The translations under genes and the position numbers were made by a program. A DNA stretch of 12,368 nucleotides from Lachnospiraceae bacterium UBA3785 (GTDB lineage: Bacteria > Bacillota > Clostridia > Lachnospirales > Lachnospiraceae), in contig DFFD01000035.1 of assembly GCA_002369495.1 (NCBI GenBank), positions 1,871 to 14,238 of the forward strand, written 5' to 3'. The stretch's first letter is position 1. The number at the start of each line of letters is the position of its first letter. The notes under the pieces are model-generated. The model was not told where the DNA came from. It saw nothing but the letters and a program-made list of their open reading frames with translations, and did no database searches. Below, in pieces: positions 6,077 through 12,368 of the stretch.

Positions 6077-6978
6077 CACTTCACCCCGTAATCCGCCCGC
6101 TTCCGGACAAGGTCGCGGTCCATATCCCGGTGTTCCACCTTGAGTCCGTAACCGGTGTTGCTCTTCAGCCTCTCGTAGATCCCCTCCGCGAGCGCGACCG
6201 AGCGGTGCCGTCCGCCGGTGCAGCCGATGGAGACCACGAGCTGGTTCTTTCCCTCCTTGATGTAGTTGGGAATCAGGAATTCCAGCATGTCCTCCAGCTT
6301 GTCAAGGAAGATCCCGCTCTCCGGGCAGTCCGCCACGAACTTCCGGATCTCCGGGTCAAGGCCGGTCAGCTTGCGCAGGCTGACATCGTAGTAGGGATTC
6401 TTGAGAAACCGCACGTCGAAGACGAGGTCCGAATCCGACGGGATCCCGTATTTGAACCCGAACGAGCGGATGGAAATGTAAATATTCTTGAACGCCTTTC
6501 CGTCCCGGAAGATCCGGTCGATCTCCTCCTTGAGCTCCCGCGTGAGAAGCTGGGACGTATCGAAAATGTAATCCGCCCGCTTCCTTAAGAAAGCCGTCTT
6601 CTCGCGCTCGAGCGCGATGCCGTCCTCGACCTTCCCGTCCGGACCTGCGAGCGGGTGCGCCCGCCGCGTCTCCTTGTAGCGCGCGATCAGTACCTCGTCG
6701 GAGGCGTCCATGTAGACAATCTCCGCCCTGATCCCGTTCTTTTCGAGCTCTTCAATCACATTTTCCGCATTTTCAAAGCTCAGGGCGCCGCTTCTGACGT
6801 CGATCCCGACCGCGATCTTCGAGAGTTCCGAGGATCTGCCGTCCAGCGAGAGCTGGGCGATCGGCACGACGAGCGGCAGCGGCAGATTGTCGACGCAGTA
6901 GAAACCGGCGTCCTCCAGGAATCGCAGCGCCGTCACTTTTCCCGCACCGGACATGCCGGTCACAATCACGAATCTCAT
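6076..6978 (-). CDS. rapZ: RapZ/YvcJ family nucleotide-binding protein
   Basis: RapZ-family proteins bind nucleotides. In Escherichia coli RapZ is an RNA adaptor controlling glmS through GlmZ decay and so amino-sugar supply for the cell wall; Bacillus YvcJ is an NTPase. The 300-residue product has the N-terminal P-loop domain (GMSGAGK, 8-14), CVDNLP (28-33), a second motif YMDASDEVLIARYKETRR (89-106), and the C-terminal signature GCTGGRHRSV (252-261) with HRD at 283-285. The residue after the P-loop lysine is Val15 rather than the usual Ser or Thr, which may weaken magnesium-nucleotide binding. The gap from murB is 15 nt with AAAGGA as ribosome binding site, and it overlaps whiA by one base. 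Confidence 0.96.
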   Translation of the reverse strand: MRFVIVTGMSGAGKVTALRFLEDAGFYCVDNLPLPLVVPIAQLSLDGRSSELSKIAVGIDVRSGALSFENAENVIEELEKNGIRAEIVYMDASDEVLIARYKETRRAHPLAGPDGKVEDGIALEREKTAFLRKRADYIFDTSQLLTRELKEEIDRIFRDGKAFKNIYISIRSFGFKYGIPSDSDLVFDVRFLKNPYYDVSLRKLTGLDPEIRKFVADCPESGIFLDKLEDMLEFLIPNYIKEGKNQLVVSIGCTGGRHRSVALAEGIYERLKSNTGYGLKVEHRDMDRDLVRKRADYGVK

Positions 6979-6993
6979 CCAGGCGTCCTTTCT

Positions 6994-7902
6994 TTATAGA
7001 TGAAAATCTCCCAGCAGCCTGACCTCCGGCTCCAGCCGTACGCCGAACTGCCCGTAAACCGTGCTCTGCACCCGCTCCATCAGCTTCAGCACGTCCTCCG
7101 CGGTCGCGCCGCGGTCGTTCACGATAAAGCCGCAGTGCTTCTCCGACACGCAGGCGCCGCCTTCCCTCGCGCCGCGAAGGCCCGCGTCCATGATCAGCTT
7201 GCCGGCAAAATAGCCTTCCGGCCGCTTGAACGTGCTCCCCGCACTCGGAAGCTCGATCGGCTGTTTCTCCTGCCGCCGCCTCCGAAGGTCTTCCATCCTG
7301 CCGAGGATCTCCTCCGGCTGCCCGGGCTTAAGCCCGATCGCCGCCTCAAGGACGATATCGCCCCTCTCCATGAAGGCGGAGCGGCGGTAGGATAAGTTCA
7401 TTTCCTCCGCGGAAACCGTTTTCACATCGCCCTCCGCGGTCAGGACCCTGGCGGAGACGAGCACATCCTTCATCTCCCCGCCGTAGGCTCCGGCGTTCAT
7501 CACGCAGGCCCCGCCCAGCGAGCCGGGGATCCCTGCCGCGAATTCAAAGCCGGTGAGCGACATCCGGAGGGCCTCCGCAGCAATCTTTGAAAGAAGCGCG
7601 CCGGCTTCCGCCGTGATGAGGTTTCCCTCCGCGCGGATCCCGGCCATGTTCTTTCCGATCGCGATGACCGTCCCCGGGAAGCCCCGGTCGGACACAAGAA
7701 GGTTGGTGCCGTTGCCCATGATAAAGTAAGGTTCGCCTGCATCCCGGAGGATTCCGACTGCTGCGACGAGCGCCTCTATCCCGCAGGGAGTCAGAAAGAG
7801 CCTCGCCGGGCCGCCGATCCGGAAGGAGGTGTGCCGGCTCAGTGGTTCATTTTCCAGTATATTTTCTTTTCCGAGCACGAGCCCGAGTTCATCTGTCAGC
7901 AT
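6994..7902 (-). CDS. murB: UDP-N-acetylmuramate dehydrogenase (MurB)
   Basis: MurB is the FAD enzyme that reduces UDP-GlcNAc-enolpyruvate to UDP-MurNAc with NADPH, the second committed step of cytoplasmic peptidoglycan precursor synthesis. The 302-residue product shows the FAD-binding region (FRIGGPARL 27-35; MGNGTNLLVSD 62-72; FAAGIPGSLGGACVMNAGAYGG split over 121-142), YRRSAF (172-177), the catalytic serine in GSTFKRP (Ser223) and the second catalytic residue Glu293 in LEPEVRLLG. The frame is open for 28 codons upstream, but those would lie inside the preceding gene; the ATG at 7902 gives the family length. Its ribosome binding site is weak, so translation may depend on coupling to the upstream gene 19 nt away. 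Confidence 0.95.
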   Translation of the reverse strand: MLTDELGLVLGKENILENEPLSRHTSFRIGGPARLFLTPCGIEALVAAVGILRDAGEPYFIMGNGTNLLVSDRGFPGTVIAIGKNMAGIRAEGNLITAEAGALLSKIAAEALRMSLTGFEFAAGIPGSLGGACVMNAGAYGGEMKDVLVSARVLTAEGDVKTVSAEEMNLSYRRSAFMERGDIVLEAAIGLKPGQPEEILGRMEDLRRRRQEKQPIELPSAGSTFKRPEGYFAGKLIMDAGLRGAREGGACVSEKHCGFIVNDRGATAEDVLKLMERVQSTVYGQFGVRLEPEVRLLGDFHL

Positions 7903-7921
7903 ATCCGTCCGCCCCGCGTCT

Positions 7922-9382
7922 TTATGCGCCGCCCGCATTGTCCGTGTTTTCGGCTTCCGGTGCGGGCTGTTCGCCCGCTTCCGCATTGCCGCCCATGTTC
8001 AGGTCCGAATAGTCCGTCACGAATTCTACCGCCGTCGCCGACCGGTTCGTGTCCGGCCAGAGACTGATGATCCGCTTGTAGTTGAGGTCCGCGTTCGTGG
8101 TATCCCCCATCATCCGGTAGGAGTGGCCCAGGTAGAGAAGGACGTCGTAGTCCTCGTCCTCGATCGCCTTCGCCTTCTCAAGGTTCCTCACGGCCTCCGC
8201 ATAATTGCCGTTGTTGTAGGCCATGAGGCCGGACGCCCGGAAACTCTGCAGCATGGAGGCCACCGTCGTCCCGCCGAGTTCCAGGACGATCTCCCTGGCC
8301 TCGCGCGAGAGCTGCGAGGTGTCGACCGCCGAGAGCGCGTTCATGGCCTGGTCAAATTCATTGTTATTGTAGGCGTTCACCGCCTTCGCAAGGTTCTCGT
8401 AGGCGGTCGCCTTCACGCTCGCCGCCGCGATCTCGTCGTTGACGTTCGCGACCGCCTCGCGGGAGGCTTCGAGTTCCTCCTGCATGAGCTGCATCTGCTT
8501 TTCATTTTCCGCCATGTCGGTCGAGTACTCGATGACCTTGCGGTTCGCCTCCTGCTGGATCTCGGCCGTCCGCACCGGGACGAACAGGAACCAGATCGCG
8601 GCTGCGCCGACGAGGAAGCCGGCGACCATCGAAAATGCCGTCACAGTCAGCGGCGTCTCCCGGATCGGGATCGCGCGCTTCTCCCGGCGGCTCTGCCGGA
8701 TCTGCGGATGCTCCTCCTTCTCCTGCCCTCCGAAAAATGAAAACCGCGGCTCAAGCTTCGTCACAACGCCCGTCTCCCGGTCGATCTCGCGCAGGAAACG
8801 CAGCGTCGTCGTGTTGGTCCGGTCGATGCGGATCGCCTTTTTGAGGAGTTTTCTCGCTTTCTCGTACTCGTTCCCATTCATGTAGAGGAGCGCGAGCAGG
8901 TGGTAGCCCTTGATCAGCTTCGGGTTCTGGGTGAGCAGCTTCTTGAGCTGGATCTCCGCCACGTCCACGTTGCCGGAGCGGCAGTTTGCGAGCGCACCGT
9001 TGTATTTTTTGATCGTGTGCCGGATCACGTCGAGCTTTGCGCCTTCGCGCTCAAGCTCGGCGATGTAGCGCGAGGCCAGGTTGTGCTCCGGCCTTAAGTT
9101 CCGCGAAATCACCCACTCCGAGAAGGCGGAGACCGCCTCGCCGGTCTCGAAATAGACGAGGCCCAGAAGGTTTCTCGCGTCGATATTTTCCTTATTGAAC
9201 TTGAGGCTCCGCCTGAGCAGAAGGATCGCGCCGGTCAGGTCCCGCACCTGGGCCTTCTCAAGCCCCTGGTTGTAGTAGATGCCGGACAGGACGATCGCCT
9301 GGCGCTGGACGGAGATATCCCGTCCGCAGTTCGGGCAGTAGGCGGAACCGGAGAGCTCCGCCCCGCAGTACATGCACTTCAT
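7922..9382 (-). CDS. Zinc-ribbon, TPR-repeat single-pass membrane protein
   Basis: A 486-residue protein of unknown function. It opens with a zinc ribbon (CMYC at 3-6 and CPNC at 16-19), followed by cytoplasmic tetratricopeptide-like helices (about 25-200; for example the repeats around residues 33-66 and 155-188), a basic linker, one membrane segment (about 246-268), a likely coiled coil (272-325) and further TPR-like helices outside (about 326-450). The C-terminus is acidic and low in complexity. TPR and zinc-ribbon domains usually mediate protein contacts; a scaffold at the cell envelope is plausible from the murB neighbour but unproven. Its ATG overlaps the stop of the small upstream gene (ATGA), and murB follows after 19 nt, so the three are probably cotranslated. 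Confidence 0.85.
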   Translation of the reverse strand: MKCMYCGAELSGSAYCPNCGRDISVQRQAIVLSGIYYNQGLEKAQVRDLTGAILLLRRSLKFNKENIDARNLLGLVYFETGEAVSAFSEWVISRNLRPEHNLASRYIAELEREGAKLDVIRHTIKKYNGALANCRSGNVDVAEIQLKKLLTQNPKLIKGYHLLALLYMNGNEYEKARKLLKKAIRIDRTNTTTLRFLREIDRETGVVTKLEPRFSFFGGQEKEEHPQIRQSRREKRAIPIRETPLTVTAFSMVAGFLVGAAAIWFLFVPVRTAEIQQEANRKVIEYSTDMAENEKQMQLMQEELEASREAVANVNDEIAAASVKATAYENLAKAVNAYNNNEFDQAMNALSAVDTSQLSREAREIVLELGGTTVASMLQSFRASGLMAYNNGNYAEAVRNLEKAKAIEDEDYDVLLYLGHSYRMMGDTTNADLNYKRIISLWPDTNRSATAVEFVTDYSDLNMGGNAEAGEQPAPEAENTDNAGGA

Positions 9383-9534
9383 TCCTTTGTCCTCTTTCTG
9401 CCCTGCGTCTCTTCCAGCATTTCCTTTAAAATATCTATGACGTCCGTGAGGTCGCGCGAATAGATCGCGCCTTCAGCTTCGTCGACGTCCAGGCTCGGCT
9501 GGAATTTCTTCAGTTCTTCGTCAAAATTGATCAT
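9379..9534 (-). CDS. Small acidic hypothetical protein (51 aa)
   Basis: A short frame encoding 51 residues starting MINFDEELKKFQPSLDVDEA, with an acidic helical middle (LTDVIDILKEMLEE, about 29-42) and a basic end (GRKRTKE). Support for a real gene: GAGGAAG about 5 nt before the ATG, a 14-base overlap with the 3' end of folC in another frame, and a 4-base ATGA overlap with the TPR gene. It exactly fills the interval that would otherwise be a gap of about 140 nt. No transmembrane segment, signal peptide or known motif is seen. It might work with the TPR protein, given the tight coupling. I do not recognise a domain. Confidence 0.75.
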   Translation of the reverse strand: MINFDEELKKFQPSLDVDEAEGAIYSRDLTDVIDILKEMLEETQGRKRTKE

Positions 9535-10858
9535 GGATCTTCCTCTTCACAAATCCGATGAGATACAGGCTGCCGCAGACAAAGAGAAGCCTGCCGTCCT
9601 TTTCTCTCATCGCAGTCTCAAAAGCCTCCTCCGGATCCGGCACCGTCACAACGCGCGCAGCGCCGCTCTCCAGAAAGAGCTTTTCAAAATAAGCGGCGGA
9701 CACCCGCCTTGTCCCGGGCACCTCGGTCGTGATCACGAGCGAGGGCTGAAGGCGCTCTTCGATCTCCCGGATCATCGCCGCATAGTCCTTGTCCGAGACT
9801 GCGGCAAACAGCAGCACCGCGCCGCGGCCGCCGGCAGCCTCCGCCGCCTCGATAAACCTGGCCACGCCGTCCTCGTTGTGGGCCCCGTCAAGAAAGACGC
9901 CCGGGAGCGCCTCCTCCATCCGGCCTTCCCATTTTGCCGCAAGCAGACCTTCGCGGATATGGTCCTCCCGGATCAGATAGCCCGCCTCCGCGAGTTTTTC
10001 CGCGGCGAGGAGCGCCAGGGAGGCATTTTCCGCCTGGTAGGGAGCCGTGTGACGGATCTTCATCTCACACGCCTTTTTATCATAACCGCTCATAAGCGAA
10101 AAATCAATGACGCCGCCGAAGTTCTTTAAAATTTTAGTTTTATGATACGGCACCCCTGATGCGGTGAGAAGCGATTCGATCCCCTCCTCAGCCGCCGGCG
10201 GGATGACGGCCTCCGCCGGAGCGCCTTTCCTCTCCGCTTCAAGAAGGATCGCCTCCGCGGCTTCCGTCCTCGCCGCGAGGAAAATGAGCGGCACGCCTTT
10301 TTTGATGATGCCGGCCTTCTCGCCTGCGATCTCACGGAGCGTGTTCCCGAGATACTGCATGTGGTCGAAGCTCACCGACGTGATGATCGTGAGCACCGGG
10401 TTCTCGCAGGTGTTCGTCGCATCGAGCCGGCCGCCGAGGCCCGTCTCCATGACGGCGGTGTCGACGCCGGCATTTTTGAAAATAAGACACCCCATGAGAT
10501 AGATGAACTCAAAATACGACGGATGGTCCGGGACCGCTTTCATGGCTTCCCGCACCGTATCAAAGCCGGCCATGAACGCCTCCTCGGAAATGATCTCCCC
10601 GTCCACGCGGAACCGCTCCCGCATGTCCACGAGATGCGGCGACGTGAAAAGCCCGGTCCGGACGCCGGCTTCCTTCAGGATCGACGCCAGGTAGGATGCG
10701 GTCGAGCCCTTCCCGTTTGTGCCGGCGATGTGGACGATCCGGAAAGCGCGGTCCGGATTCCCCAGAAGATGCAGGCATTCCCTCGTGTGCGCCAGAGAAT
10801 GCTTCTTCGTAAACCTGGTCAGCCCCTCAATATAATCGCACGCTTCGGCGTAATTCAT
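9521..10858 (-). CDS. folC: Folylpolyglutamate synthase / dihydrofolate synthase
   Basis: FolC adds glutamate to folates using ATP, keeping them in the cell and suiting them to one-carbon enzymes; many bacterial forms also make dihydrofolate from dihydropteroate. The 445-residue product shows the Mur-ligase-type fold: P-loop HIAGTNGKGST (43-53), TSPHLVDMRERFRV (72-85), the METGLGGRLDATN block (138-150), SFDHMQYLGNTLREIAGEKAG (163-183), WEGRME (310-315) and DGAHNEDGV (324-332). Whether it is mono- or bifunctional cannot be decided safely. AGGAGG (10864-10869) precedes the ATG at 10858. No promoter is seen between it and the valS terminator. It heads a tight minus-strand gene run. Confidence 0.96.
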   Translation of the reverse strand: MNYAEACDYIEGLTRFTKKHSLAHTRECLHLLGNPDRAFRIVHIAGTNGKGSTASYLASILKEAGVRTGLFTSPHLVDMRERFRVDGEIISEEAFMAGFDTVREAMKAVPDHPSYFEFIYLMGCLIFKNAGVDTAVMETGLGGRLDATNTCENPVLTIITSVSFDHMQYLGNTLREIAGEKAGIIKKGVPLIFLAARTEAAEAILLEAERKGAPAEAVIPPAAEEGIESLLTASGVPYHKTKILKNFGGVIDFSLMSGYDKKACEMKIRHTAPYQAENASLALLAAEKLAEAGYLIREDHIREGLLAAKWEGRMEEALPGVFLDGAHNEDGVARFIEAAEAAGGRGAVLLFAAVSDKDYAAMIREIEERLQPSLVITTEVPGTRRVSAAYFEKLFLESGAARVVTVPDPEEAFETAMREKDGRLLFVCGSLYLIGFVKRKIHDQF

Positions 10859-10869
10859 GGTTTCCTCCT

Positions 10870-10899
10870 AAAAAAGACTGCCGCACACGCATGCGGCAG
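10870..10899 (-). terminator. Intrinsic terminator between valS and folC
   Basis: CTGCCGCA and TGCGGCAG form a perfect 8-bp stem with a 6-nt loop, starting 11 nt after the valS stop and followed by UCUUUUUU. The U-tract ends exactly where the folC ribosome binding site (AGGAGG) begins. With no visible promoter between it and folC, it is either a partial terminator that sets how much valS transcription continues, or folC has a promoter inside valS. Confidence 0.88.
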
Positions 10900-10910
10900 C
10901 CCTTCCGTTT

Positions 10911-12368
10911 TTAATATCTCTTCAGCTGTTCTTCGATCTCGCGCTTCATGGACTTATACTTTTCGAGCTTCGCTCTCTCGGCCTCGACCTTGGCGGCCGG
11001 CGCCTTATTCACGAAGTTCGGATTCTTCAGCATGCCTTCCGCACGCGCGATCTCCTTGTCCATCTTTGCATTTTCAGCGGTGAGACGGGCGACTTCCTTC
11101 TCCCTGTCGACGAGCTCTTCGAGCGGGATGTAGGCGGTGCCGCCGGCGAAGACGACCGTGACCGCATCGTTGCCGATACCGTCCTTGCTGTCTCTCACCT
11201 CGATGTTCTTCGCGAACACCATGCGCTCCATGCCCGGGATCGTCCTGGTGAGCGTCCGGAGAGACTTAACGCCTGCCTCATCCTTGCCGACCAGGTAGAG
11301 ATCGGTCTTTGTGCCGTTCGGGACATTCATCTCCATGCGGATGTTGCGGATGCCGCGGACAAGCTCGATGTAGGTATTGATGAGCGCCTCGGCCTGCGGG
11401 AAATTCCGGTCATCACGGTATACCGGCCATGCGGCCGTCATGATCGTCTCGGCATCCGGAAGCAGCGTGCAGTAGATCTCCTCCGTGATGAACGGCATGA
11501 ACGGGTGCAGGAGCTTCAGGGCTTCCGTGAGAACCGTTCTGAGCGTCCAGTGGGCGGCATTGACGGATGTATCCGGGCCGTCCTTCGGAGCGTTCGCAAA
11601 GCGCAGCTTCGCGATCTCGATATACCAGTCGCAGAACTCATCCCACAGGAAATCATGGATCTTCTGCACGGCGATGCCGAGCTCGTAGCGGTCCATATTG
11701 TCCGTGACTTCCTTCGCGACCGTGTTGATTCTCGAGAGGATCCACTTGTCCGCCGGCAGAAGCTCGGTCACGGAAGGCTCCCTGACCTCACCGTCCGGCA
11801 GGTTCATCATGATGAAGCGGCTCGCGTTCCAGATCTTGTTCGCGAAGTTCCGGCTCGCCTCGACCTGCTCCCAGTAGAAGCGCATGTCGTTGCCCGGCGC
11901 GTTGCCGGTCATCAGGGTCAGGCGCAGCGCGTCCGCGCCGTACTTGTCGATCACCTCGAGCGGGTCGATACCGTTGCCGAGGGATTTGGACATCTTGCGG
12001 CCCTGGGAATCCCTGACCAGTCCGTGGATGAGGACATGGTGGAACGGGCTCTTCCCCGTCTGCTCAAGGCCCGAGAACATCATGCGGATGACCCAGAAGA
12101 AAATGATATCGTAGCCGGTCACCAGCACGTCCGTCGGATAGAAATACTTGTACTCCGGCGTCTCCTTCGGCCAGCCGAGCGTCGAGAACGGCCAGAGCGC
12201 GGACGAGAACCAGGTGTCGAGCGTATCCGGATCCTGTTCAAGGTGCGTGCTGCCGCAGTCCGGGCAGACTTCCGGGGCTTTCCTGGAAATGATCGTCTTC
12301 TTGCAGCCGCCGCAGTAGTAGGCCGGGATCCTGTGGCCCCACCAGAGCTGGCGGGAAATGCACCAGTC
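10911..12368 (-). CDS. valS: Valyl-tRNA synthetase (partial, N-terminus outside window)
   Basis: ValRS charges tRNA-Val with valine, editing threonine mischarging. The visible part is the C-terminal 485 codons of an enzyme usually near 880 residues. It begins DWCISRQLWWGHRIPAYYC, the family block before the catalytic core's second half, followed by a zinc-ribbon-like insert (CGGC and CPDC at fragment residues 19-22 and 35-38), DTLDTWFSSALWPFSTLGWP, the KMSKS loop (fragment residues 125-129, in GRKMSKSLGN), the anticodon-binding helical domain and a C-terminal coiled-coil arm ending KREIEEQLKRY. The frame is open to the window edge. The start, and any T-box riboswitch upstream of it, lie outside the window. 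Confidence 0.97.
   Translation of the reverse strand, partial: DWCISRQLWWGHRIPAYYCGGCKKTIISRKAPEVCPDCGSTHLEQDPDTLDTWFSSALWPFSTLGWPKETPEYKYFYPTDVLVTGYDIIFFWVIRMMFSGLEQTGKSPFHHVLIHGLVRDSQGRKMSKSLGNGIDPLEVIDKYGADALRLTLMTGNAPGNDMRFYWEQVEASRNFANKIWNASRFIMMNLPDGEVREPSVTELLPADKWILSRINTVAKEVTDNMDRYELGIAVQKIHDFLWDEFCDWYIEIAKLRFANAPKDGPDTSVNAAHWTLRTVLTEALKLLHPFMPFITEEIYCTLLPDAETIMTAAWPVYRDDRNFPQAEALINTYIELVRGIRNIRMEMNVPNGTKTDLYLVGKDEAGVKSLRTLTRTIPGMERMVFAKNIEVRDSKDGIGNDAVTVVFAGGTAYIPLEELVDREKEVARLTAENAKMDKEIARAEGMLKNPNFVNKAPAAKVEAERAKLEKYKSMKREIEEQLKRY

Noticed and set aside
7829..8740. Plus-strand open frame of 303 codons opposite the TPR gene and murB end
   Set aside because: Its Arg/His/Val-rich composition is typical of an antisense shadow, and the opposite strand encodes a coherent zinc-ribbon/TPR protein.
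10361..11083. Plus-strand open frame of 240 codons across folC and valS
   Set aside because: It crosses the valS terminator and is antisense to two clear enzymes; no start signal.
1..12368. CRISPR arrays, tRNA or rRNA genes, insertion sequences, integrases, toxin-antitoxin pairs
   Set aside because: No arrayed repeats, terminal inverted repeats or transposase, integrase or toxin motifs were seen, and nearly all of the sequence is taken up by housekeeping genes.

Overview
This window looks like chromosomal DNA from a GC-rich member of the Clostridia (Firmicutes), most likely a Lachnospiraceae-type anaerobe. The evidence is the Firmicutes-style gene content (whiA, rapZ and an HPr/Crh-type gene side by side; a zinc-ribbon TPR membrane protein after folC), strong AGGAGG ribosome binding sites, and protein sequences that read as clostridial. 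No phage, transposon, CRISPR, tRNA or rRNA is visible. It is mostly a housekeeping region. Every gene except one acetyltransferase lies on the minus strand.

Region 1 (1-3006, minus): the start of the S10 ribosomal-protein operon, rpsJ-rplC-rplD-rplW-rplB, with rplB running off the left edge. A promoter (TTGCAT, 17 bp, TATAAT, preceded by A/T tracts) sits inside the terminator hairpin of the gene upstream. It would start a 5' leader of about 227 nt with long-range base pairing. A 110-bp spacer between rplW and rplB carries two mutually exclusive hairpins, unusual in an operon whose other genes are tightly packed.

Region 2 (3051-4884): a divergent pair. On the minus strand is a membrane protein that I read as a signal-peptidase-like (S26B/SipW-type) fold without its catalytic residues, plus a long acidic Pro/Ala/Glu-rich tail. 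On the plus strand is a GNAT acetyltransferase whose promoter lies so close to the ATG that its mRNA should be leaderless. A bidirectional terminator closes this region.

Region 3 (4898-12368, minus): transcribed in the order valS (3' part only), terminator, folC, a 51-codon small gene, a zinc-ribbon/TPR membrane protein, murB, rapZ, whiA, HPr/Crh-like. From folC onward gaps are 19 nt or less, or genes overlap, so this is one operon. It combines folate polyglutamylation, peptidoglycan precursor synthesis (MurB) and the rapZ-whiA-crh regulatory group. Compared with the Bacillus layout, glmR/yvcK is missing between rapZ and whiA, and the HPr-like protein has Glu in place of the phosphorylatable His15 while keeping Ser46.

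Points most worth a second look: the pseudo-signal-peptidase, the His15-less HPr/Crh-like protein, the predicted leaderless acetyltransferase mRNA, the structured S10 leader, and the alternative hairpins in the rplW-rplB spacer. I did not find an obviously new defence or mobile system.
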